Shown here: piece after piece, positions 50,874 through 59,775 of the stretch | How the letters are laid out: the number at the start of each line of letters is the position of its first letter | Position numbering within the stretch: the stretch's first letter is position 1 | Notes under the pieces: generated by a model | What the model was told of the DNA's origin: nothing | The model's database searches: none | The model's input: only the letters and a program-made list of their open reading frames with translations | Made by a program: the position numbers and the translations under genes | Source: Arthrobacter sp. Marseille-P9274 | GTDB taxonomy: Bacteria; Actinomycetota; Actinomycetes; Actinomycetales; Micrococcaceae | Assembly: GCF_946892675.1 (NCBI RefSeq) | Contig: NZ_CAMPOV010000002.1 | Location: 434,001 to 498,000, forward strand | Length of the DNA stretch: 64,000 bases | Direction: 5' to 3'

Positions 50874-50977
50874 TTTCAGCACCAAAGGTATGATTTGAAC
50901 GTGCCTACTTAAACCGATTGGCAACAACCGGACATGGCATTCACTTACCAGTCTCAAACCAGCCGAGGGGGCAGCGG

Positions 50978-51949
50978 ATGCTGAGCGGCACAGCCTTCGA
51001 ACTGTACGAACACGCCGTAGCCAATCCGGAATGGACGAAAGAGTCTGCTTCCACGGCGTTGGGCTACACGATACGTGACCTCAACGCCGCAATCGCGGAA
51101 CTAGTGAGCCGCAAGTTGCTGCAGCAGCCGGCACCGCATATCGAGGCCTTCATCGCCATCCCCCCGGACGTCGCGCTCTCCCAGCTGGTGGACGCGGACG
51201 AGCGGCTGCTGATCGACTTGCGGGCCAAGATCAGCGGACACCGCAGCGATATGGCCGCCCTGGTTCCCTCGTATCTGGCGGCGCGGAAGAACGTCGGCCT
51301 CGATTCGACGGTTGAGGTGCTGGAGGACCCCGGAGTCATCCGCAAGCTGCTGATCGACTACGGCCGCGACGTCAGCGAGCAGGTCCTGATCAGCCAGCCC
51401 GGCACGGGCTCCACCGCGGAAGTGCATGAGGAGAGCATCCAGAAGGACCTGGAACTGCTCGGCCGCGGGGTCGTGCGCAAAAACCTCTACAGCACCAGCA
51501 CGCTGGACCATGTGCCGACCCGCAAGGCCGTAGCAGCCACGGCTCCGGCCGGGCTCGAATACCGGACCCTTCCCTACGTGCCGCTGAAGGTGCTGATCTT
51601 CGACCGGAACCTGGCCCTTGTGGCCCGCCAGCTTTTCCCCGACGACCGCGGGGCGCTCGTGGTGCGCGACCCGAAGCTCATCCACGTCTTCACCCATCTG
51701 TTCAACGTGGCCTGGGAGCTCGCGACGCCCTACAACTCGGACGAGGACAGCCCCGCCGCCCAGCTGAACAGCGTCCAGCAGTCGATCCTGCGCGGCATGG
51801 CCTCGGGCCACTCCGACGAAGTGATCGCCCGCCGGCTCGACATCAGCGTCCGGACCTGCCGGCGGCACATCGCCTGGATGCTGGAGCAGCTTGGCGCCGA
51901 AAGCCGCTTCCAGGCCGCGCTCAAGGCCAAGGACGCCGGCTGGCTCTGA
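50978..51949 (+). CDS. LuxR-type regulator of the peptide locus
   Basis: 323 residues from ATG 50978 (GAGGGGG 7 bases upstream). N-terminal winged-helix/TrmB-like section (MLSGTAFELYEHAVANPEWT, STALGYTIRDLNAAIAELV), a central PLD/sensor-like region (YRTLPYVPLKVLIFDRNLAL), and a C-terminal LuxR helix-turn-helix (VQQSILRGMASGHSDEVIAR, RLDISVRTCRRHIAWMLEQL). This architecture is frequent next to natural-product and peptide gene clusters in actinobacteria. Divergent from the peptide A and modifying-protein genes. Confidence 0.85.
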   Translation: MLSGTAFELYEHAVANPEWTKESASTALGYTIRDLNAAIAELVSRKLLQQPAPHIEAFIAIPPDVALSQLVDADERLLIDLRAKISGHRSDMAALVPSYLAARKNVGLDSTVEVLEDPGVIRKLLIDYGRDVSEQVLISQPGTGSTAEVHEESIQKDLELLGRGVVRKNLYSTSTLDHVPTRKAVAATAPAGLEYRTLPYVPLKVLIFDRNLALVARQLFPDDRGALVVRDPKLIHVFTHLFNVAWELATPYNSDEDSPAAQLNSVQQSILRGMASGHSDEVIARRLDISVRTCRRHIAWMLEQLGAESRFQAALKAKDAGWL

Positions 51950-52031
51950 CCAGGACGGACCGGCCTGCCGTCAGCCCGGGAACCAACCACGCAAAGTAAA
52001 CAGGAGTTGCCCCTAAGGCAACATGGCGGGT

Positions 52032-52046
52032 TATCCTGTGTGAGTG
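52032..52046 (+). promoter_or_regulatory. Leaderless-type promoter -10 and start codon
   Basis: TATCCT (52032-52037) is followed after 6 bases by the GTG start at 52044, with no Shine-Dalgarno sequence. This is the layout of actinobacterial leaderless transcripts. Confidence 0.5.
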
Positions 52047-53354
52047 ACAGCACATCAGCCGACTGCGCCCGCCGATCTTTCCACGGAGACCGAGGTCGCT
52101 CTGGAGCGCGCCGCGACCTCCCACCGCCACCACGAGCTGTTTTCCGAGCGGGCGTCCAAGATCAAGCAGTCCGCGGTCCGTGACGTCTTCGACATCTCGC
52201 TGCGGCCGGGGCTGGTCTCGCTGGCCGGGGGCAACCCGTTCCTGCAGTCACTGCCGCTGGAAAAGATCGGCGGGATGGCCTACAAGCTCGTCACCGAACA
52301 CGGCCTCACCGCGCTGCAGTACGGCGGCGGCCAGGGCATGGAAAAGCTTCGGGAACAGATCTGCGAGGTCATGGCCGAGGAAGGCATCACCGATGCCGAC
52401 CCGGGGAACGTCGTCGTTACCGTAGGATCCCAGAGTGCGCAGGACGTCGCCTGCAAGGTGTTCTGCAACCCCGGGGACACCGTCCTGTGCGAAGATCCGA
52501 CCTACGTCGGTGCGCTTAATACCTTCGAAGCCTACGAGGTCAACGTCGAAGCCGTCGCCATGGACGACCGCGGGCTCGTTCCGGATGAGCTCCGGCGGCG
52601 CATCGCCGAGGTCCGCTCCGCCGGCGGCAACATCAAGTTCCTCTACACGATCCCCAACTTCAACAATCCCTCGGGCATCACGCTGGCGGCCGAACGGCGG
52701 GAAGAGATCGTGCGGATCTGCCAGGAATCGAACATCCTGATCATCGAGGACAACCCCTACGGGCTGCTGCGCTTCGACGGTCGGCCGATTCCGCCCCTGC
52801 GGGCGGGGCATCCGGCGGACGTGATCTACATGGGCTCGTTCTCCAAGATCCTCGCCCCGGGCCTGCGCATCGGCTGGGCGCTGGTGCCGTCCCACCTGCA
52901 GCGCCGGTTCTACCTGGCCAGCGAAGCCGTGACGCTGTGCCCGCCCACGCTGAACCAGATGCTGGTGTCGGAGTACCTCGACGGGCACGACTGGCGCGGC
53001 CAGATCACCACCTACCGCGACCTCTATGCGGAGCGCTGCCTCGCGATGCTTTCCGCGCTGAAGGAATTCATGCCGCCGGGGGTCACCTGGACGCGCCCCG
53101 AAGGCGGCTTCTTCGTCTGGGTGACGCTGCCGCCGGGAATCGACACGTACCCGCTGCTCCACCGCGCTATCGACGCCGGCGTCGTGTTCATCCCGGGAGC
53201 CGCATTCACGCCGTCGGACGAGCCGTCCAACCGGCTCAGGCTGGCCTTCAGCGCCGTGGCAGGCGACCGGATCCGCGAGGGCGTCCGCCGGCTGGCCCCG
53301 GTCATCGCCGAGGCCATCGAGGCGGGAGAGGCGCAGCTGCCTGAGGACGCCTAG
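52044..53354 (+). CDS. PLP-dependent aminotransferase (2-aminoadipate/MocR-type class I)
   Basis: 436-residue fold-type I aminotransferase of the LysN/2-aminoadipate transaminase group. Substrate-binding SLAGGNPFLQSLP, cofactor stretch VTVGSQSAQDVACKVFCNPG, IPNFNNPSGIT, DNPYGLLRF and the PLP-lysine in YMGSFSKILAPGLRIGW. The start codon GTG has no ribosome site and is probably read from a leaderless mRNA. The gene follows the LuxR regulator by 94 bases. Whether it belongs to the peptide locus is not shown. It ends in a shared CTAG with the convergent small gene. Confidence 0.92.
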   Translation: MTAHQPTAPADLSTETEVALERAATSHRHHELFSERASKIKQSAVRDVFDISLRPGLVSLAGGNPFLQSLPLEKIGGMAYKLVTEHGLTALQYGGGQGMEKLREQICEVMAEEGITDADPGNVVVTVGSQSAQDVACKVFCNPGDTVLCEDPTYVGALNTFEAYEVNVEAVAMDDRGLVPDELRRRIAEVRSAGGNIKFLYTIPNFNNPSGITLAAERREEIVRICQESNILIIEDNPYGLLRFDGRPIPPLRAGHPADVIYMGSFSKILAPGLRIGWALVPSHLQRRFYLASEAVTLCPPTLNQMLVSEYLDGHDWRGQITTYRDLYAERCLAMLSALKEFMPPGVTWTRPEGGFFVWVTLPPGIDTYPLLHRAIDAGVVFIPGAAFTPSDEPSNRLRLAFSAVAGDRIREGVRRLAPVIAEAIEAGEAQLPEDA

Positions 53355-53566
53355 CGCCGCTTCTTCAGGTACCGGTGGTACACGTACCGGCCGGCGAAGT
53401 AGAGGGCGAGCACCAGCACGATGCGCAGGATGGCGTGCATGCCCGGGAACAGCGCGATGAAGACGTAGCTGAGCAGGAAGATGAATAGCATCGCCCAAAG
53501 GGTGCCGCGCCAGTCGATGCGGGGGATGCCAGGGTCGTCGCGGCGCGTGGGGCGGTTGTTGCTCAT
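53351..53566 (-). CDS. Small two-span membrane protein
   Basis: 71 residues: a polar Arg/Asp-rich start (MSNNRPTRRDDPGIPRIDWR), two hydrophobic helices (GTLWAMLFIFLLSYVFIALF, AILRIVLVLALYFAGRYVY) and a basic end. GGGAGG lies very close to the ATG. Its stop overlaps the stop of the aminotransferase gene: the four bases CTAG give TAG on both strands. No named domain. Confidence 0.7.
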   Translation of the reverse strand: MSNNRPTRRDDPGIPRIDWRGTLWAMLFIFLLSYVFIALFPGMHAILRIVLVLALYFAGRYVYHRYLKKRR

Positions 53567-53606
53567 GCCTCCCAGTCTGTCACAGACGTGCGGTGCTTCC
53601 GGCGGC

Positions 53607-54092
53607 TCAGCGCTCCACGAGGATGCCGTCGAGGTCCGCGTAGAGCATCGCGCCGGGACGGAACTGCACGCCGGAGAATTCCACCGGCGCGTCCACTTCG
53701 CCTGCCGACTCCTTGGCACTCTTGCGGGGATTGCTGCCCAGCGCCTTGATCCCCAGCGGCAGGCCGGCCAGCACGGCACGGTCCCGGACGGCGCCGTTGA
53801 TGACGACGCCGGCCCAGCCGTTCTCCACGGCCGCCGCGGCGATCAGGTCCCCCATCAACGCGGTGTTGAGCGATCCGTCTCCGTCAACCACCAGGACACA
53901 ACCGTCGCCCGGGGAATTCAGCACGGACTTCACCAGGCCGTTGTCCTCGTGGCAGCGGATGGTGCGGACAGGCCCGCTAAAGGTCGTGTTCGCGCCAAGG
54001 TCCAGGAACTGCAGCGGGACGGACTGCAGTTCCTCGCCGCGCTCGTCGTAAAGGTCGGCAGTCTGTACAGCGGTGCCGGTCGTCTCGGTCAT
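53607..54092 (-). CDS. rraA: RraA-like protein
   Basis: 161 residues of the RraA / 4-hydroxy-4-methyl-2-oxoglutarate aldolase fold: TADLYDERGEELQSVPLQF, GDGCVLVVDGDGSLNTALMG, AAAAVENGWAGVVINGAVRD and LGIKALGSNPRKSAK. In E. coli RraA inhibits RNase E; the family also contains aldolases with a G-x20-R-D metal site, here NGAVRDR. GAGGAGG precedes ATG 54092. Which of the two roles applies is open. Confidence 0.9.
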   Translation of the reverse strand: MTETTGTAVQTADLYDERGEELQSVPLQFLDLGANTTFSGPVRTIRCHEDNGLVKSVLNSPGDGCVLVVDGDGSLNTALMGDLIAAAAVENGWAGVVINGAVRDRAVLAGLPLGIKALGSNPRKSAKESAGEVDAPVEFSGVQFRPGAMLYADLDGILVER

Positions 54093-54146
54093 CGTTCGCT
54101 CCTCCTCGCCACTGCTGTCGATCATAGCGAACGACGGTGCCGCGGC

Positions 54147-55667
54147 TTAGTCGAGCAGGAGCGCCGGCTCCTCCATGATCGAAGCCACGTCCGCCATGAA
54201 GCGCGCGGAGAGGTCCCCGTCGACCACGCGGTGGTCGAAGGAGCCGCCCAGGGTGGTGATCCAGCGGGGAATGACCTCGCCGTCGAGCACCCACGGCTTC
54301 TGCTTGATGGTGCCGAAGGCGACGATGGCCACTTCGCCCGGGTTGATGATCGGCGTGCCGGTGTCGATGCCGAGCGCGCCGATGTTGGTGATGGTCAGCG
54401 TGCCGCCCTGCATCTCCGCCGGCTGGGTCTTGCCCTCGCGGGCCCGGGTGGCCAGCTGGTTCAGCGCGATGGCCAGTTCCTTCAGCGAGAGGTCCTGGGC
54501 GTCCTTGATGTTGGGCACCATCAGGCCGCGCGGGGTGGCCGCGGCGATGCCCAGGTTCATGAAGTGCTTGACCAGGATCGCATCGTCCGTCCAGGTCGCG
54601 TTGACCGAGGGGTTGCGCGCGGCGGCCCAGATGACGGCCTTGGCCAAGATCAGCAGCGGGGAGACCTTGATCCCCTCGAAGTCCCGGCTGGCCTTGAGCC
54701 GCTTGACGAACTCCATGGTCCGCGAGGCGTCGACGTCCACGAAGATGCTCACATGCGGCGCGTTGAAGGCGGATTCGACCATCGCCTTCGCGGTGGCCTT
54801 CCGTACGCCCTTGACGGGTACGCGCTCGATCCGCTGGTCCTGCGGCTTCTTGCTCGGCGCCCAGAACGTCTCGGCCTGGTCCAGCTCGGCGTCCCGCTGG
54901 GCCTGGTAGCTGAGCAGGTCCTGCTTGGTGACTTCTCCGCCGCGGCCCGTCGGCACGATGTCCGCCAGGTCGATCCCGAGATCCTTGGCGGCCTTGCGCA
55001 CCGGCGGCTTGGCCAGCACGCGGTTCAGCAGCCGGGAGACGGCGGCCTGCGCGTCCGCCCGGCGGTGCTTCAGCCCGGCGGGCTCGGCAGAGGGCGCCGC
55101 CGGAACGGGCGGCACGTGCGGAGCGTGGTGGGCCGGGCTGGAGTCGGAGACGCCGTGATGGTGCCCGGCGGGAGCGTTGGCGAGCGAGGTATCTTCCGGG
55201 GCGCCGCTCCCCTCGGCGGCATCCGCCGTCGTCGTTATTGGAGCGGTGACCCCGGCGCTGCGGCGCGGCCGGCGCTTGACCGCATCCGCCTTCGGCCCCG
55301 AACCAACGAGCGGCTTCAGCTCCTGTTCGGGCGCCGCCGCAGGGGCCTCGCCCGGCGCGGCGGGCAGCGCCTCGGCGAGGGCGTCGCCGGCGGGCTTCTC
55401 CGGCTCGGCCTGCGCTTCGGCCCCGGCGGGCCGGACGGCGATGATCGGGGCGCCTACTTCCACGGTCTGGCCTTCCTCGGCCAGCAGTTCGGCCACGACG
55501 CCGGCATACGGGCTCGGCAGTTCCACCAGGGACTTGGCCGTTTCGATCTCCACGATCACCTCGTTGATCGCCACCGTGTCCCCGGGCTTGACCTTCCAGG
55601 ACACGATGTCCGCCTCGACGAGGCCTTCGCCGACGTCTGGCAGGTTGAAGATAAATGTGTTCGACAT
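54147..55667 (-). CDS. bkdC: Dihydrolipoamide acyltransferase (E2) of a 2-oxoacid dehydrogenase
   Basis: 506 residues. Lipoyl domain at the N-terminus with K45 ([10 protein letters not shown]), a long Ala/Pro/Glu linker that includes a His-rich segment ([20 protein letters not shown]), a peripheral-subunit-binding domain ([35 protein letters not shown]) and the catalytic acyltransferase domain with H479 and D483 (DHRVVDG). Third gene of the E1alpha-E1beta-E2 operon. The E3 dihydrolipoamide dehydrogenase is not in the operon. Branched-chain specificity is inferred from the separate E1 subunits. Confidence 0.94.
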   Translation of the reverse strand: MSNTFIFNLPDVGEGLVEADIVSWKVKPGDTVAINEVIVEIETAKSLVELPSPYAGVVAELLAEEGQTVEVGAPIIAVRPAGAEAQAEPEKPAGDALAEALPAAPGEAPAAAPEQELKPLVGSGPKADAVKRRPRRSAGVTAPITTTADAAEGSGAPEDTSLANAPAGHHHGVSDSSPAHHAPHVPPVPAAPSAEPAGLKHRRADAQAAVSRLLNRVLAKPPVRKAAKDLGIDLADIVPTGRGGEVTKQDLLSYQAQRDAELDQAETFWAPSKKPQDQRIERVPVKGVRKATAKAMVESAFNAPHVSIFVDVDASRTMEFVKRLKASRDFEGIKVSPLLILAKAVIWAAARNPSVNATWTDDAILVKHFMNLGIAAATPRGLMVPNIKDAQDLSLKELAIALNQLATRAREGKTQPAEMQGGTLTITNIGALGIDTGTPIINPGEVAIVAFGTIKQKPWVLDGEVIPRWITTLGGSFDHRVVDGDLSARFMADVASIMEEPALLLD

Positions 55668-55679
55668 GGGAACTCCGGA

Positions 55680-56654
55680 TCAGTAGGCGAGCGAACGGTC
55701 GAGGGCCTCGAGGATGCGGTCGATGTCCGGCAGGTAGTGCTCCTCGACCTTGGCCACCGGGTAAGGCATGTGGAAGCCGCCGACGCGGAGCACGGGGGCC
55801 TCCAGGCTCAGGAAGGCGCGTTCGCTGACCCGTGCGGCGATTTCCCCGCCGATGCCGCCGAAGGTCGGGGCCTCGTGCGCGACGATGAGCCGGCCGGTCT
55901 TCTGCACCGAGGCGGTGACCGTGTCGAAGTCGATCGGCGAGATGGAGCGCAGGTCGATCACTTCGACGCTGGTGCCGTCCTCCTCGGCGGCCTGCGCGGC
56001 GGCGAGTGCCACGGGCACCAGGGGGCCGTAGGCCACGGCCGTCGCGTCCGTGCCTTCGCGGAGGACGGCGGCGCGGAAAGCGTCCAGCCCGGCCCGCTCC
56101 GTGTCCACCTCGCCCTTGAGCCAGTACCGGCGCTTGGGCTCGAAGACGATGACCGGATCATTCGAGGTGACCGCCTGCTGGGTCATCCAGTACGCATCGT
56201 GGGCGTTGGAGGGCGTGATGATCCGCAGGCCGGCGGTGTGCGCGAAGAGCGCCTCCGGGGACTCCGAGTGGTGCTCGATGGACCCGATCCCTCCGCCGTA
56301 GGGAATGCGGACGACGACGGGGGCCGAGATCTGCCCGCTGGTGCGCGCGTGCATCTTGGCCAGCTGGGTGGTGATCTGGTTGAAGGCCGGGAACACGAAT
56401 CCGTCGAACTGGATCTCGCAGATGGGGCGGTAGCCGCGCATGGCAAGGCCGATGGCGGTGCCGATGATGCCGGACTCCGCGAGCGGGCTGTCGACGACGC
56501 GGTCCTTCCCGAACTCCTCCTGCAGCCCTTCCGTCACGCGGTAGACCCCACCGAGGGCGCCGATGTCCTCGCCCATCAGCAGCGTCTTCGGGTCCTCGGC
56601 CAGGGCGCGGCGCAGCCCGGCGGTAATCGCCTTGGCGATGGTCATCGTGGCCAT
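55680..56654 (-). CDS. bkdB: 2-oxoacid dehydrogenase E1 beta subunit
   Basis: 324 residues, beta subunit of the thiamine-pyrophosphate E1. MTIAKAITAGLRRALAEDPK, LMGEDIGALGGVYRVTEGLQ, VDSPLAESGIIGTAIGLAMR, and the transketolase C-terminal domain (IDLRSISPIDFDTVTASVQK) are visible. The ATG shares a base with the E1alpha stop (TAATG). Branched-chain 2-oxoacid dehydrogenase is more likely than pyruvate dehydrogenase because actinobacteria normally use a single-chain AceE for pyruvate. Confidence 0.94.
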   Translation of the reverse strand: MATMTIAKAITAGLRRALAEDPKTLLMGEDIGALGGVYRVTEGLQEEFGKDRVVDSPLAESGIIGTAIGLAMRGYRPICEIQFDGFVFPAFNQITTQLAKMHARTSGQISAPVVVRIPYGGGIGSIEHHSESPEALFAHTAGLRIITPSNAHDAYWMTQQAVTSNDPVIVFEPKRRYWLKGEVDTERAGLDAFRAAVLREGTDATAVAYGPLVPVALAAAQAAEEDGTSVEVIDLRSISPIDFDTVTASVQKTGRLIVAHEAPTFGGIGGEIAARVSERAFLSLEAPVLRVGGFHMPYPVAKVEEHYLPDIDRILEALDRSLAY

Positions 56655-57823
56655 TAGTTGCCCTCCCCCGAGCGGTCGGTGTCGGCGAAGCCCGCCTCGT
56701 ATTTCCGGTGCCAGGCCAGTTCCTCGGCGACCAGCGGATGCGGGTCCGCGTAGACCGTGTCGAAGCTCTGCTCGAACTCCGGTCCCTCCATGGCGAGCAC
56801 CTCGGCGCGGACCGCGGAGGCCATGGCCTCGCCCTCCGCTGCCACCTCGTCAAAGAACCTGTCCCCGGTGCCGGCGCCGCGCAGGTGCTGCGCCAGCCGG
56901 GCCAGCGGATCCCGCTGCCGCCAGTCCGCCTCTTCGGAGGACAGCCGGTACTTGGTGGGATCGTCCGCCGTCGTATGTGCGCTCATCCGGTAGGTAAAGG
57001 CTTCGATCAGCACCGGCCCCTTCCCGGAGCGGGCGTGCTCGAGGGCCCAGCGGGTGACGGCGTGAACCGCCACCACATCATTGCCGTCCACGCGGATGCC
57101 GGGGAAGCCGTAGCCACTGGCGCGGTTGGACAGCGGGATCCTCGACTGGACTTCGGTGGGCACCGAGATCGCCCAGTGGTTGTTCTGGCAGAAGAAAACC
57201 ACCGGGGACTGATTGGAGGCCGCGAACACCATGGATTCGTGGACATCGCCCTCGGAGCTGGCGCCGTCACCGAAATACGCGACGCTGACCGCGTCCTCCT
57301 GGTCCCGCTGGATTCCCATCGCGTAGCCGACGGCGTGCAGCGTCTGCGCAGCAAGCACCAGCGTGTAGATGTGGAAGTTCTTCTCCCGGGGGTCCCAGCC
57401 GCCGTTGGTGATGCCCCGGAACAGCTGCAGCAGGGAGGAGAGCTGCAGGCCCCGGGTGAGGGCGACGCCGTGTTCCCGGTACGTGGGGAACACGTAGTCC
57501 TGCGGCAGCAGCGCGCGGCCGGAGCCGATCTGCGCGGCCTCCTGTCCGAGCAGCGGCGGCCACAGGGCCAGCTGGCCCTGACGCTGGAGCGCAGTGGCCT
57601 CCTGGTCGAAGCGGCGGATCAGGAACATGTCCCGGTACAGCCCGCGCAGCGCCTCAGCGTCCAGGTGCTCGGCGAAGGGGCTGAAGCGCGCGTCGAACTG
57701 CAGGACGCCGTCCGCGCCCAGCAGCTGCACCATGTCCGGCGCGTCAGCGGGATCGCTGGCGGTCAGGGACTGCTCCAGTTCCGCAATCTCGAATTCCGAG
57801 GTGGGCAGGTGCTCAGCGCCCAT
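56654..57823 (-). CDS. bkdA: 2-oxoacid dehydrogenase E1 alpha subunit
   Basis: 389 residues, TPP-binding subunit of E1. YRDMFLIRRFDQEATALQRQ, GQEAAQIGSGRALLPQDYVF, and the TPP motif GDGASSEGDVHESMVFAASN with FFCQNNHWAISVPTEVQ are diagnostic. First gene of the operon. The ribosome site GAGGAG is embedded in an 18-bp perfect palindrome (57829-57846), which could hide it in a hairpin. Upstream TATAAC on the minus strand near 57872 is a plausible -10. Confidence 0.94.
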   Translation of the reverse strand: MGAEHLPTSEFEIAELEQSLTASDPADAPDMVQLLGADGVLQFDARFSPFAEHLDAEALRGLYRDMFLIRRFDQEATALQRQGQLALWPPLLGQEAAQIGSGRALLPQDYVFPTYREHGVALTRGLQLSSLLQLFRGITNGGWDPREKNFHIYTLVLAAQTLHAVGYAMGIQRDQEDAVSVAYFGDGASSEGDVHESMVFAASNQSPVVFFCQNNHWAISVPTEVQSRIPLSNRASGYGFPGIRVDGNDVVAVHAVTRWALEHARSGKGPVLIEAFTYRMSAHTTADDPTKYRLSSEEADWRQRDPLARLAQHLRGAGTGDRFFDEVAAEGEAMASAVRAEVLAMEGPEFEQSFDTVYADPHPLVAEELAWHRKYEAGFADTDRSGEGN

Positions 57824-57828
57824 ACGAA

Positions 57829-57846
57829 CTCCTCGCCGGCGAGGAG
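57829..57846 (-). promoter_or_regulatory. Palindrome enclosing the E1alpha ribosome-binding site
   Basis: CTCCTCGCCGGCGAGGAG is a perfect palindrome 5 bases before the start codon. As RNA it can fold to a 7-bp stem with a CCGG loop that occludes GAGGAG. Confidence 0.65.
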
Positions 57847-57969
57847 CTCTCCAGCCTCGCCTGTGCTGTTATATTCCCGCGAAGGAATAGATCACCCGCG
57901 GGGCATATATCGGTCGTTTTCCGCTCCCTAGCCTACTGCCACCGGGCAGCGACCCTGTTCCTATTACGA

Positions 57970-59121
57970 TCAGGAAACGCCGGGGCCCTTTGTGTAGTTC
58001 GCGCACAGCGCCAGGAACCGGGTGTTGGCCTCGACCTCGCCGACGGTGACGCGCACTCCCTCGCCCGGGAATGCGCGCACCGAGAGGGCCTGCGTCCCTG
58101 CGAACTGCGCAAAGTCCTGCGAATCCGCCCCCAGCGGCAGCCAAACGAAGTTCGCCTGGGTCTCCGGGATCTTCCAGCCAAGATCTGTCAGTCCGGCGAC
58201 GACCCGCTCCCGCTCGTCCACCAGGCTTTGCACCCTTTCCACAACCTTGTCGTAGTGCTTGAGCGAGGCGATGGCGGCGTCCTCAGCCAGGCTGGATACA
58301 GCGAACGGGGTGGCGGCGACCCGGAGGTGCTGGGTCAGGCTCTGGTTGGCCACGGAGTAGCCGACGCGCAGGTTCGCCAGCCCGTGGGCCTTGGAGAAGG
58401 TCCGCAGCACGATGAGGTTCGGGTAGTTGCGATAGAGCCGGATGCCGTCGACCGCCTCGGGGTCGCGCACGAATTCGGTGTACGCCTCGTCGATCACCAC
58501 AACGACGTCGGAGGGAACCTTCGCGAGGAAGGCCTCCACCTGGGCCGTGGTCAGCGCCGGACCGGTCGGGTTGTTCGGGGTGCACAGCAGGACGACGCGG
58601 GTCCGTTCGGTGATGGCGGCCGCCATCGCCTCCAGGTCGTGGGCGCCGTCCGCCCGGTTGGGCACCTGCACGCTTTCCGCGCCGGCCAGTCCCACCATGA
58701 TGGGGTAGGCCTCGAAGGACCGCCACGCGTAGACAACCTCGTCCGCGGTGCCGTCCGGATTCCGCCCGGCGAAGGTCTGCAGGATCTGCACCAGCGCACC
58801 CAGGCTGCCGGCACCCGTGACGATATCCTCCGCCGGCACGTCCAGGAAGCGGCCCAGTTCGGTGCGCAGCGCGGTGCTCAACGGGTCCGGGTAACGCTGG
58901 ATGTTGTGCTGGGAGTTGATCGCGGCCAGCACCTCCGGCAGCGGCGGCAGCGGGTTCTCGTTGGACGAGAGCTTGTAGGGCTGGAGCCCCTCGATCACGG
59001 CGGGCGGCTTCCCTGCGGCATACTTGGGCAGCTGGGCAACCACGGGGCGGGGAGCGACGGCGGCGGCGCGGGGATCTTCCTGGACCGCAGCGTCATCGGT
59101 GAAGTTCCTTGCAGAAGTCAT
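57970..59121 (-). CDS. HisC-type aminotransferase (histidinol-phosphate/aromatic)
   Basis: 383-residue PLP aminotransferase of the HisC/Pat group. KLSSNENPLPPLPEVLAAI, VVLLCTPNNPTGPALT, DEAYTEFVRD and the PLP-lysine in LRTFSKAHGLANLRVGYSV. Without other his genes nearby, aromatic amino acid aminotransferase (Pat, as in mycobacteria and Corynebacterium) is as likely as histidinol-phosphate aminotransferase. It lies 146 bases upstream of the bkd operon on the same strand. Divergent from a small membrane-protein gene. Confidence 0.9.
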   Translation of the reverse strand: MTSARNFTDDAAVQEDPRAAAVAPRPVVAQLPKYAAGKPPAVIEGLQPYKLSSNENPLPPLPEVLAAINSQHNIQRYPDPLSTALRTELGRFLDVPAEDIVTGAGSLGALVQILQTFAGRNPDGTADEVVYAWRSFEAYPIMVGLAGAESVQVPNRADGAHDLEAMAAAITERTRVVLLCTPNNPTGPALTTAQVEAFLAKVPSDVVVVIDEAYTEFVRDPEAVDGIRLYRNYPNLIVLRTFSKAHGLANLRVGYSVANQSLTQHLRVAATPFAVSSLAEDAAIASLKHYDKVVERVQSLVDERERVVAGLTDLGWKIPETQANFVWLPLGADSQDFAQFAGTQALSVRAFPGEGVRVTVGEVEANTRFLALCANYTKGPGVS

Positions 59122-59195
59122 GGGTTAAAGAATACGTGGGCCAAGGCACAGTCCTGTCCGGTGTGCTCCGGCGGCTCGTGTGACAGCATGAGGCC

Positions 59196-59600
59196 ATGGG
59201 AAAGTTCATCGTGCGTGTCCTGATCAACGGCCTCGCGCTGTGGGTGGCCAGCTGGCTGCTGCCCGGCATCTTCATGGAGACCACGTCGACGGCCGCAGCC
59301 GCAGGCGGAAACGAAACGGTCGGCGTCGTGCTGGCCTTCCTGTTCATCGGGCTGATCTTCGGGCTGGTCAACGCCATCGTGCGCCCGATCGTGAGCCTGC
59401 TGTCGCTGCCGGTGACCATACTGACCCTCGGCCTGTTCACGATCATCATCAACGCGCTGATGCTGATGCTCACGGCCTGGCTCTCCGGCTTCACCCCGGT
59501 GCACTTCGTGATCGACTCGTTCTTCTGGACCGCCGTGCTCGGCTCGCTCATCATCAGCGTCGTCTCGCTGATTGCCGGCTTGATCACCAACACGCGCTGA
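59196..59600 (+). CDS. Phage-holin-family-4-like membrane protein
   Basis: 134 residues with four transmembrane helices, of the PF04020-type 'phage holin 4 superfamily' (MGKFIVRVLINGLALWVASW, VLAFLFIGLIFGLVNAIVRP, IVSLLSLPVTILTLGLFTII, NALMLMLTAWLSGF). The RPIVSLLSLP stretch is a hallmark. Despite the name these are chromosomal proteins of unknown function, and nothing phage-like is nearby. Confidence 0.9.
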   Translation: MGKFIVRVLINGLALWVASWLLPGIFMETTSTAAAAGGNETVGVVLAFLFIGLIFGLVNAIVRPIVSLLSLPVTILTLGLFTIIINALMLMLTAWLSGFTPVHFVIDSFFWTAVLGSLIISVVSLIAGLITNTR

Positions 59601-59775
59601 CCCGCGCCCCGGCTCACCTGGACGCCGAAGCCGCCCTCCCGGCGTCGTTCTCACCGTCCGTCCGGCCCGCCGTGAGGCACTTTTGATGCGGCCGTAACGT
59701 CCCGCCGCCGGAATCGAAACACGCGGTTCCTACAGTCTTCTCCATCGGTGAAAACTGCTCCCCCTGGAGGACCGC

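Noticed and set aside
53481-56657. A 1058-codon open frame on the plus strand
   Set aside because: Antisense to the RraA, E2 and E1beta genes, with no domain content; a shadow frame.
59196-59600. Prophage remnant suggested by a holin-family protein
   Set aside because: This holin-4-type family is chromosomal in many bacteria and no other phage gene is present.
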